The notes beneath the pieces are model-generated. The model worked only from the letters and a program-made list of their open reading frames with translations. It did no database searches and was not told the origin of the DNA. A stretch of DNA of 6,158 bases from Gammaproteobacteria bacterium. GTDB taxonomy: Bacteria; Pseudomonadota; Gammaproteobacteria; Thiomicrospirales; Thiomicrospiraceae. Below are positions 1 through 6,114 of the stretch, in pieces. Each line of letters starts with the position of its first letter. Positions within the stretch are counted from its first letter, which is position 1. The position numbers were made by a program, and so were the translations under genes. Location of the stretch: assembly GCA_013153955.1 (NCBI GenBank), contig JAADDM010000062.1, forward strand, positions 1-6,158. The letters run 5' to 3'.

Positions 1-141
1 CTATCTAGTGATCTCTTTCGAAGATTAATTATTCTTAACTTTTACGGGTGTTTTTTAAATTTCACTGTGTATTTGGCTGTTCTTTTTAAGGGTTTAAGGT
101 ATTATTCATATATTCATTATTTATAACGTTAGGAACTTAAT
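1..141 (+). other. AT-rich leader upstream of pal, possible 3' tail of upstream gene
   Basis: No complete gene is visible here. In frame 2 the first bases read YLVISFED and stop at TAA 26-28. TolB proteins often end in a WSPYL-like tail, so this could be the end of an upstream tolB with a short extension. In frame 3 there are tandem stops, TAG 6-8 and TGA 9-11, an equally possible gene end. The rest is very AT-rich and holds two direct copies of TATTCAT (103-109 and 111-117). TATTAT at 100-105 resembles a -10 box, but no convincing -35 box lies at the right distance. AGGAA at 131-135 is the Shine-Dalgarno sequence of pal. tolB as the neighbour is inferred from the usual tolB-pal order, not seen. 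Confidence 0.3.
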
Positions 142-669
142 ATGTCGATTAAAACAATTAAACAAATATTAGTAGTTGGTTTTTTAGGGTTTACGCTGGT
201 TGGGTGTAGTTCAACACCAAAGACTGACGAAGCTGATACAGGTAAACAAGAAGCAACAGATCAAGTAAACTCTGACATTGCTGCTGAAAGATTAGCGGCT
301 GCTGAAGCCCTTGCTGCAAAGCAGGCTGAGTTGTTAGCAAGTCTTAAGGGAAAGGTTGTTCACTTTGATTTTGATAGCTCTGATGTTAAATCAAGTGATT
401 ATGCTGTTATTAAGGCAAATGCCGATTACTTGACAGGCGACTCAAGCCTTAATGTAACGGTTAAAGGTCATGGTGATGAGCGTGGAAGCCGTGAATATAA
501 CCTAGCACTAGGTGAACGTCGTGCAAATGCAGTTAAGAATGCCTTGGTTTCAGAAGGTGTTAGCCCAAGCAGAATTACTGTCATTAGCTTTGGTGAAGAT
601 GCTCCCGTTGATGAAGCGCATACAGAAGCTGCATGGACAAAAAACCGTCGCGCAGAGTTTTCATACTAA
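142..669 (+). CDS. pal: Peptidoglycan-associated lipoprotein Pal (Tol-Pal complex)
   Basis: Pal is an outer-membrane lipoprotein that binds peptidoglycan and TolB; with TolQRA it keeps the outer membrane attached and drives its constriction at division. The 175-residue product starts at ATG 142 behind AGGAA with a 6-nt spacer. It has a lipoprotein signal peptide with lipobox LVGC and Cys22 as the lipidated residue; Ser follows at +2, which fits outer-membrane sorting. Residues 45-70 form an Ala/Glu/Leu-rich, probably helical linker. The OmpA-like domain spans about 73-175: VHFDFDSS at 73-80, GHGDERGS at 109-116, NLALGERRANAVK at 120-132 and KNRRAEF at 167-173. By analogy with OmpA-family domains, Asp112 and Arg127 should bind the diaminopimelate of the peptide stem. 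Length and domain order are normal for Pal. One small oddity is Gly in GHGDERG, where Ala or Cys is usual. A terminator follows, so pal is the end of its transcript. Confidence 0.96.
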   Translation: MSIKTIKQILVVGFLGFTLVGCSSTPKTDEADTGKQEATDQVNSDIAAERLAAAEALAAKQAELLASLKGKVVHFDFDSSDVKSSDYAVIKANADYLTGDSSLNVTVKGHGDERGSREYNLALGERRANAVKNALVSEGVSPSRITVISFGEDAPVDEAHTEAAWTKNRRAEFSY

Positions 670-702
670 AATCACACGCTTTTTTATGAGTGTGTTGTAA
701 GT

Positions 703-741
703 AAAGCCCTTCTACCCATGGTTGGTAGAGGGGCTTTTTTT
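703..741 (+). terminator. Intrinsic (Rho-independent) terminator after pal
   Basis: An inverted repeat pairs 703-716 with 724-737 in a 14-bp stem with one G-U pair (710/730), around a 7-nt loop at 717-723. It runs into seven Ts at 735-741. The stem has a GCCC/GGGC core and starts 33 nt after the pal stop codon. It should end the (tol-)pal transcript and separates it from pepN, whose start lies only 30 nt further on. The A-run on the 5' side is only three bases, so it should act mainly in the forward direction. Confidence 0.9.
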
Positions 742-771
742 GTTGTTAGATAAGCATAAAGTTGAGTGTAT

Positions 772-3417
772 ATGAGTAACCAAGCCCCTGTTGTTAATTA
801 TTTAAAAGACTATCAAGCCCCTGAGTTTGAGATAGAACAGGTAGACCTGACCTTTGATTTACAGCCGTCGCAGACGATTGTTACTAGTTGTATGCTGATG
901 AAGGGTCTGGTTTCTGCCGATACACTTATTCTTGTTGGCGAGCAGCTAAAATTAATCGCTGTAAAGATAGCGGGCGAATCAGTTTTAGAGGCATGTACGC
1001 AAACGGATGAATTACTTAAAATACCTGTCCCACAGGGGGGCTTTGAACTTGTCATCGTGACCGAAATTGCACCTGAAAAAAATACGGCCTTGGAAGGTTT
1101 ATACCGTACCAGTGGCAACTACTGCACGCAGTGTGAAGCGGAAGGCTTTAGAAAAATAACCTATTTTTTAGATCGTCCTGATGTCTTGACGCTGTTTACC
1201 ACTAAAATTATTGCAGATAAAGTGGATAATTCAGTCTTACTCTCTAACGGTAATTTAATTGAATCGGGTGACTTAGACAACGGCCGGCACTATGCGGTTT
1301 GGCAAGATCCCTTTAAGAAGCCCTGTTACCTCTTTGCGCTGGTTGCAGGTAACCTTGAATGTATTCAGGATACGTTTACAACAGCAGACAATAGAGAGAT
1401 TGATTTACGAATTTACGTTGAAGCTCAAAATATAGACAAGTGTGACCATGCCATGATCTCCCTGAAGAAATCAATGGCCTGGGATGAATCCCGATTTGGT
1501 CTTATCTATGATCTTGATATCTATATGATTGTCGCAGTGGATGATTTCAATATGGGGGCGATGGAGAACAAGGGTTTGAATGTATTTAACTCAAAGTTTG
1601 TCCTTGCTAAACCAGAGACGGCAACCGATGTAGATTATGAAGGCATTGAAGCCGTTATTGGGCATGAGTATTTCCATAACTGGACAGGGAACAGAGTCAC
1701 ATGCCGAGATTGGTTTCAGTTAACCCTTAAAGAGGGGTTAACCGTTTTTAGAGACCAAGAGTTTACAGCGGATATGCTCTCTCCAGCGGTGAAACGTATT
1801 GAGGATGTGAAGCGTCTAAGAAGCAATCAGTTCCCTGAAGACGCAGGGCCTATGTCTCACCCAATTCAACCTCAGTCCTATATTGAGATGAACAATTTTT
1901 ATACCATGACAGTCTATGAAAAGGGCGCTGAAGTGGTGCGAATGTATCACACTCTGCTAGGAGAGTCGGGCTTTAGAAAAGGCATGGACCTCTATTTTGA
2001 ACGATACGATGGTCAGGCTGTAACGGTTGAGGATTTTAGAAGCTCAATGGCCGATGCAAATGGCGTAGATTTATCTCAGATGCACGAGTGGTATGTTCAG
2101 GCAGGTACGCCTAATCTAAGCGTCGTGGGTGAGTATGATGCGGATGCACAGACGTATACCCTCATTTGTAAGCAATCTGTCCCTATGGGCGAGTCAGAAG
2201 AGGCTTTGTGTATTCCTATTGGGTTTGATTTATTAAGCGAGGCTGGCAAGCCTATTAAGCTTGTGCCTGATGCGGAGAGTGCATCTTCTACTCAGTGTTC
2301 TGAGTTAGGCACGCTGTTAAAGTTGACTGAACGTGAGCAGTCATTCTGTTTCACAGGCGTGACCGAAGCGCCAATTCCCTCTATTTTAAGAGGCTTCTCG
2401 GCGCCGGTAACACTTGACTATGACTACTCTGAAAAAGAGTTAAGCATCTTGGCGCAGTTTGATACAGATACTTTTTCACGCTGGGAAGCGTTCCAAACGT
2501 TGGCAATGAACGAGATTAAGCGTAATGTATTTCAGTTTGAATCAGGCTTGGAACTGTCTGTGTCGGATGCTTTATGCAGTGCATTTATTAAAATTCTAAC
2601 CGATAAACACGCAGATTCAGCTCTGATTTCACTGACCATTACGCTGCCTGATTTGACCTATGTAGGTGAACAGTTTGAGGTGATTAATGCTGATGCGATT
2701 TATGAAGTGCATCGCTGGTTGCGCAGCGCCTTAGCGACTCGTTTCCAGGGTGAGCTTGAAGAGATTTACCATAAGCTGATCGCACTCGAAGCGAAACAGG
2801 GTGGTGTTTATCAGTATGCTAAAGAAGCCATTGCTACGCGTAAGCTTAAGAGTGCTTGTTTACGTTATTTGATGTGTCTTCCAAGTCACTTTGAGCTGGG
2901 TAAACAGCAATATTTTGAGAGTCAAAATATGACCGATGCACTGGCCGCACTTGAGGCGATTTCACATATTGATCACCCGGAAAGAACACTTTGTTTATCG
3001 CACTTTTATGATAAGTGGCACACGGATAGCTTAGTCTTAGATAAATGGTTTACGCTGCAAGCAGCCTCTCATCATGAGCATGCACTAGAGCATGTAAAAG
3101 CCTTGGTTAAACATGCTGATTTTGTCTATAGCAATCCTAACCGAGTCAGAAGTGTATTAGGTGTATTCGGTCGCTTGAATTTATTAGGATTCCATCGTCA
3201 GGATGGCGCGGGCTATGATTTTTTGAGAGAGCAGGTGCTTAAGATAGATAAAATTAACCCTCAAGTGGCAGCCCGAATTGTTGCACCTTTTACACATTGG
3301 CAACGCTATGATGAGGCCAGAGCCCTAAAGATGAAGGCAGCCTTGTCGGTTATTTTAGAAGAGAAAGGTCTCTCTAAAGATCTGTTTGAAATTGCATCTA
3401 AGTCTTTAAAGACATAA
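772..3417 (+). CDS. pepN: Aminopeptidase N, M1 family zinc metallopeptidase
   Basis: This cytosolic zinc aminopeptidase removes N-terminal residues from peptides late in protein turnover. From ATG 772 the product has 881 residues (E. coli PepN has 870). The N-terminus MSNQAPVVNYLKDYQAPEFE aligns with that of E. coli PepN from this ATG. An in-frame GTG at 766 would add two residues but has no better ribosome site. The Shine-Dalgarno sequence is weak either way. Seen: QCEAEGFR with Glu122, the substrate-amine contact; exopeptidase motif GAMEN 262-266; zinc motif HEYFH with His298, Glu299, His302 and third ligand Glu321 in KEGLTVF; catalytic Tyr382 in TVYEKGAEV. Each lies one residue beyond its E. 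coli counterpart. The order is N-terminal beta domain (about 1-195), thermolysin-like domain (to about 442), a small beta domain, and an alpha-helical C-terminal domain with NMTDALAAL and SNPNRVRS. No catalytic residue is missing. It is probably first in the operon that continues downstream. Confidence 0.97.
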   Translation: MSNQAPVVNYLKDYQAPEFEIEQVDLTFDLQPSQTIVTSCMLMKGLVSADTLILVGEQLKLIAVKIAGESVLEACTQTDELLKIPVPQGGFELVIVTEIAPEKNTALEGLYRTSGNYCTQCEAEGFRKITYFLDRPDVLTLFTTKIIADKVDNSVLLSNGNLIESGDLDNGRHYAVWQDPFKKPCYLFALVAGNLECIQDTFTTADNREIDLRIYVEAQNIDKCDHAMISLKKSMAWDESRFGLIYDLDIYMIVAVDDFNMGAMENKGLNVFNSKFVLAKPETATDVDYEGIEAVIGHEYFHNWTGNRVTCRDWFQLTLKEGLTVFRDQEFTADMLSPAVKRIEDVKRLRSNQFPEDAGPMSHPIQPQSYIEMNNFYTMTVYEKGAEVVRMYHTLLGESGFRKGMDLYFERYDGQAVTVEDFRSSMADANGVDLSQMHEWYVQAGTPNLSVVGEYDADAQTYTLICKQSVPMGESEEALCIPIGFDLLSEAGKPIKLVPDAESASSTQCSELGTLLKLTEREQSFCFTGVTEAPIPSILRGFSAPVTLDYDYSEKELSILAQFDTDTFSRWEAFQTLAMNEIKRNVFQFESGLELSVSDALCSAFIKILTDKHADSALISLTITLPDLTYVGEQFEVINADAIYEVHRWLRSALATRFQGELEEIYHKLIALEAKQGGVYQYAKEAIATRKLKSACLRYLMCLPSHFELGKQQYFESQNMTDALAALEAISHIDHPERTLCLSHFYDKWHTDSLVLDKWFTLQAASHHEHALEHVKALVKHADFVYSNPNRVRSVLGVFGRLNLLGFHRQDGAGYDFLREQVLKIDKINPQVAARIVAPFTHWQRYDEARALKMKAALSVILEEKGLSKDLFEIASKSLKT

Positions 3418-3437
3418 CAATACTAAAAGGGTTATAC

Positions 3438-4889
3438 ATGCTAAGAGCAGGCTGGTTGGTGTTTATACTGCTAAATAGCTTGCCTACGGCAAGCCTTGCC
3501 GAGGAGTGGGATGGTTTGCTTAATATCCAGCCCTCTCAGGTGGTTGAGATTAAAGCTAATAATCGGCTAGGTAAGCGCCATTCTTATGTTGGAACGGGTA
3601 GTCGAATTGAGCAATTCAATCACCGCATAGATCAAGAGGTAATGATTCTACGTGCTGAATTAGCACAGGAGAATGGAGAGTATCATCAAGTCAAAAATTA
3701 TGTGGTTGCATTAAGTAACCAATCTCTATTCAGTGGGTTTTCAGCGCGTTTAAAGGCTTTAAAGCGCTATCTCGTTATACATAAATACAAATCTTATCAA
3801 TCCAGTTCTAATTCCTCTTCTCTAACGGCTCTGAACTTTAAAGTGAATGATCCCAGCTCAGTTGTTGCCATTATCCTTCCCTTAACTGGACCTTATGAAA
3901 AAGTAGGTAATCAACTGCTTGACAGTTTAACTCAACAGCTTGAAGCAAAAGGGTTTAAAGGCGCTTTGGCAGTATTTGATAGCCATCTCTACAGCAGTAT
4001 GTTTGAGTTGTGGGAGGTTGTAAAATACTATGAACCTGACTTTATTTTTGGTCCATTAACCAAATCATCTGTTCAGGTGTGGCATAGCTTAAATACCGGT
4101 GTTTCAACACTTTATTTCAACGCTATAGATATGCTGTACGGGTATGAACGGAGCCTCTCTCCCAATAAGCAACAGGGACTTGCTCAGGTTTTTTCAGTGC
4201 TGAATGCCAAGCGCTATTTAGAGGTTATGGTACTAACTGATCAGAGCGAAGGCGCAAAAAAACTGGAGTCCCAATTTTACCAAACCTTATTGTCAGAAGG
4301 GTCTGTGCGCACTTATTCTGCAGTGGAAATAGAGGCCGTGGTGAGTGGTGATATAGAGAATTTATTGAATGTATCAGCCTCAAAATCACGTAGATATTGG
4401 CTGCAGAGCGTGATTGGCGAACAGGTTAGTTTTCAGCCTAGAGCGCGTACTGATATTGAGGTGATAGTCTCATTCTTACCCGAGTCAAAAGGCATGCAGG
4501 TGACCCCTATTCTTAAATTTCATGGTTTAGATCACATTGCCCACATTTGGTATCCAACCAAGTCACCGAGCCATTTTTTTTCAAAAGAAGATGCAAGTAT
4601 CTGGCAAAGTACCTATGTCATTATGCCTGACTACATCCCTGTCCGAACTGCGCAACTCAAGAAAGAGACCGAAGAATCAAAAAAAAGTGGCCTGTTTTAT
4701 GCTTTAGGACAGGTAGCGGTTGATATCGCCAACAATTCGCTCATATCAGGTGGGTCTAATCTCTCTATTGAAACTCAATATGGGCGGTTGGTCTCCAATG
4801 ATGCTGGACAATTCTATTTATTACCTTCAATTTTTTGGGTAGATAAAGGCCTTTTTAAAAAATTAAAAGAGGTCGCAGATGAAGGGTAG
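3438..4889 (+). CDS. Secreted LppC/LpoA-like (penicillin-binding protein activator family) protein, not a lipoprotein
   Basis: The 483-residue product starts at ATG 3438 behind AAGGG (spacer 6 nt), 20 nt after pepN. It has a signal peptide with likely type I cleavage after Ala21 (TASLA|EEW). Residues 22-135 are a short, probably helical region. Residues 141-475 resemble the Venus-flytrap C-terminal domain of LpoA: VVAIILPLTGPYEKVG at 142-157, LAVFDS at 177-182, FIFGPLTKSSVQ at 202-213, the hydrophobic strand IEVIVSFLP at 340-348, LFYALGQVAVD at 419-429 and a C-terminal YGRLVSND...LPSIFW block at 448-467. LpoA is an outer-membrane lipoprotein of about 680 residues that stimulates synthase PBP1A through the periplasm. 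This protein is shorter, lacks most of the TPR region and contains no cysteine at all, so it cannot be lipidated. It is probably soluble and periplasmic. Family membership is inferred from motif order; a peptidoglycan role, or ligand binding like an ABC-type binding protein, is open. Confidence 0.75.
   Translation: MLRAGWLVFILLNSLPTASLAEEWDGLLNIQPSQVVEIKANNRLGKRHSYVGTGSRIEQFNHRIDQEVMILRAELAQENGEYHQVKNYVVALSNQSLFSGFSARLKALKRYLVIHKYKSYQSSSNSSSLTALNFKVNDPSSVVAIILPLTGPYEKVGNQLLDSLTQQLEAKGFKGALAVFDSHLYSSMFELWEVVKYYEPDFIFGPLTKSSVQVWHSLNTGVSTLYFNAIDMLYGYERSLSPNKQQGLAQVFSVLNAKRYLEVMVLTDQSEGAKKLESQFYQTLLSEGSVRTYSAVEIEAVVSGDIENLLNVSASKSRRYWLQSVIGEQVSFQPRARTDIEVIVSFLPESKGMQVTPILKFHGLDHIAHIWYPTKSPSHFFSKEDASIWQSTYVIMPDYIPVRTAQLKKETEESKKSGLFYALGQVAVDIANNSLISGGSNLSIETQYGRLVSNDAGQFYLLPSIFWVDKGLFKKLKEVADEG
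4865..4872 (+). promoter_or_regulatory. Strong ribosome-binding site for the small ORF at 4879
   Basis: AAAAGAGG lies inside the last codons of the LpoA-like gene and ends 6 nt before ATG 4879, an ideal spacing. No other start codon uses it. It is the main argument that the 38-codon frame at 4879-4995 is translated. Confidence 0.55.
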
Positions 4890-4995
4890 CGGGTTGCTTT
4901 TAGAAAGTTTATCAGAGATGGAAAATGCTCTTTTTGGTCAGTTAAGCACAATAATTAAGGATGCAGAGTGTGGCAACCACAGACGATACATTTGA
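4879..4995 (+). CDS. Putative 38-residue small ORF overlapping both neighbours
   Basis: The frame begins at ATG 4879, overlaps the end of the LpoA-like gene by 11 nt (ATGAAGGGTAG), and stops at TGA 4993-4995, 26 nt into the next gene. It has an excellent Shine-Dalgarno sequence, AAAAGAGG, with a 6-nt spacer. The product starts MKGSGLLLESLSEMENALFG. It looks like one amphipathic helix up to about residue 30, followed by a basic tail with a single Cys31 and HRRY. It fills what would otherwise be an 80-nt gap in a tightly packed operon. Possible readings are a translationally coupled small protein, a coupling leader that brings ribosomes to the next start, or the true N-terminus of the next protein separated by a one-base shift near 4969. 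I recognise no family. Short length keeps confidence moderate. Confidence 0.45.
   Translation: MKGSGLLLESLSEMENALFGQLSTIIKDAECGNHRRYI
4956..4961 (+). promoter_or_regulatory. Ribosome-binding site that favours the GTG 4970 start
   Basis: TAAGGA ends 8 nt before GTG 4970, a good spacing. The alternative in-frame ATG at 4961 overlaps this site by one base, and I see no other Shine-Dalgarno sequence at a suitable distance upstream of it. An in-frame stop at 4952-4954 excludes any earlier start. The site therefore decides for GTG 4970. Confidence 0.6.
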
Positions 4996-6097
4996 TCCGA
5001 ACGATTTAGACAGTATTGATGCTTTATTGGATGAAGCTGAACTGGATGCAGCGTTGGAAGATCCTGCATTGCCAGATGAGAGTGATCTTTCAGGGAGTGC
5101 TTTGGATGACCTGTTAGATGAGGCTGAACTGGATTCTGAGACGGATGATTTATTAGATTCACTTGATGATATGCCAGAAGTGAAGGCTGACGTTGAAACA
5201 GAAGTGGTGGCTGTTTCAACACCAGAGATTTCTAAGGCTCCAGAACCTGCTAAAGCCGCTATTTCAGAGAGTGATGCGGACGATTTTTTAGCAAAAAGAG
5301 CTGCGGCTCGATCTAATCAAAATACACAAATGACGGCGGACGAGATGGGTTCTATTAAAAAGTTAATTATTATTTTTGGTTCAATCTTAATTGTACTGGT
5401 ACTCACGGCGATTGGGATGGGCGTTTGGAGCGCACTTGCGGCTTCTTCAGCCGGTATGGATGAAGAGACGCTAACGCTTATCGAAAGTATCAAAGTGAGT
5501 AGTGAGCATAATGGATCTGAGCTGGCCTCCTCAGCAAAAACAGTTAAGTCCGTTGAAAAGAAGCTGGATGCCTTAAACTTTCAACTTGAGCAGTTAGCGA
5601 CCGATTTAGCGGATGCTTCAACTGCGGGTCGTAAAGAGACGCTGATAGACCCACTTGGGCTAGGTGGGCACTCTGCGCCAATGGCACATGATAAACCTTC
5701 TACTGCGCATGGCCAAGCACATGATACACTCGGTAATACACATGCTCCAGCAGTTAAGCCGGTGCACTCTGCTCCGGTCTCACAAGTTTCAAGCACTGTT
5801 GTTGGTAGTGATCCTGCGGTCTTAAAAAAGGTGAGCTCGATTAATAGCAAGATGATTAAAGCGCAACGTCGTATTGATGAAGTGAATAGACGTGTTAAAA
5901 ATATTCAAACGCAGTATCAGTTACTGCTTCAAAGCATGAAGATAATTGAGAAACAAGCACTTATGGCTCAAGTTGAACAGGCCAAGAAATCCGAAAAATC
6001 CAAGCAAAGTAAAGCGGTTTTAGAGACTAATCGCTATCAGTATAGCGCACCCGATGGTGTATTTTATGATCAATCTGTTGGTGACTCTTATCCATAA
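4970..6097 (+). CDS. Single-pass membrane protein with acidic repeat N-terminus and periplasmic coiled coils, function unknown
   Basis: I do not recognise a family. From GTG 4970 the product has 375 residues; from ATG 4961 it would have 378, but that ATG has no usable Shine-Dalgarno sequence. Residues 5-80 are strongly acidic, with repeated motifs DALLDEAELD, DDLLDEAELD and DDLLDSLDD. A single transmembrane helix lies at about 132-157, preceded by SIKK and by KRAAAR at 109-114. By the positive-inside rule the N-terminus is cytoplasmic and the C-terminal part periplasmic. The periplasmic part has a coiled coil at about 163-217, a linker rich in His, Pro and Ala at about 222-275, and a second long basic coiled coil at about 284-342. 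The tail is YSAPDGVFYDQSVGDSYP. There is no cysteine and no enzyme motif. The shape suggests a scaffold spanning the inner membrane. It follows the small ORF directly and precedes another exported protein by 17 nt. Confidence 0.85.
   Translation: MATTDDTFDPNDLDSIDALLDEAELDAALEDPALPDESDLSGSALDDLLDEAELDSETDDLLDSLDDMPEVKADVETEVVAVSTPEISKAPEPAKAAISESDADDFLAKRAAARSNQNTQMTADEMGSIKKLIIIFGSILIVLVLTAIGMGVWSALAASSAGMDEETLTLIESIKVSSEHNGSELASSAKTVKSVEKKLDALNFQLEQLATDLADASTAGRKETLIDPLGLGGHSAPMAHDKPSTAHGQAHDTLGNTHAPAVKPVHSAPVSQVSSTVVGSDPAVLKKVSSINSKMIKAQRRIDEVNRRVKNIQTQYQLLLQSMKIIEKQALMAQVEQAKKSEKSKQSKAVLETNRYQYSAPDGVFYDQSVGDSYP
5018..5170 (+). repeat. Acidic LLDEAELD-type repeats in the membrane protein N-terminus
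   Basis: Codons at 5018-5047 encode DALLDEAELD, 5105-5134 encode DDLLDEAELD, and 5144-5170 encode the shorter DDLLDSLDD. The first two copies share the amino-acid core LLDEAELD but differ at synonymous positions, such as TTATTG against CTGTTA for the two leucines. Similarity is therefore held at protein level and is not a recent DNA duplication. Such short acidic leucine motifs are typical of docking segments for partner proteins; that role is inferred. Confidence 0.7.
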
Positions 6098-6114
6098 AGA
6101 GAGGGGCTGTATAG

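Noticed and set aside
73..105. Possible sigma-70 promoter for pal (TTGGCT at 73-78 and TATTAT at 100-105)
   Set aside because: The spacer would be 21 nt, too long for a normal promoter, and AT-rich DNA gives many chance -10 boxes.
103..117. Tandem TATTCAT direct repeats before pal as an operator
   Set aside because: Only two 7-bp AT-rich copies are present; chance occurrence is likely and no known regulator site matches.
1..126. Open reading frame in frame 1 from the window edge to TAA 124-126
   Set aside because: Its translation is rich in Phe, Tyr, Leu and Ile with no domain-like pattern, as expected from AT-rich noncoding DNA. It does not resemble the end of TolB.
673..694. Possible hairpin CACAC/GTGTG just after the pal stop
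   Set aside because: Only 5 bp around a 12-nt loop, far weaker than the terminator that follows, and not placed before a T-run.
512..700. 62-codon frame overlapping the 3' half of pal
   Set aside because: It is the +1 shadow of the conserved OmpA-domain codons, has no good ribosome site, and its product has no recognisable features.
813..1118. 101-codon frame on the minus strand inside pepN
   Set aside because: It lies wholly opposite well-conserved pepN codons, and its Ser/Cys/Thr-rich product looks like an antisense shadow.
4938..5222. 94-codon minus-strand frame opposite the acidic repeat region
   Set aside because: Its Leu/His/Pro/Gln-rich product is the complement of the repeated Asp/Glu/Leu codons. 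No ribosome site or family features are visible.
5581..5850. 89-codon minus-strand frame opposite the His-rich linker
   Set aside because: It is a low-complexity Ser/Cys/Ala/Pro product arising from the complement of Ala/His/Pro/Thr codons, so it is a shadow.
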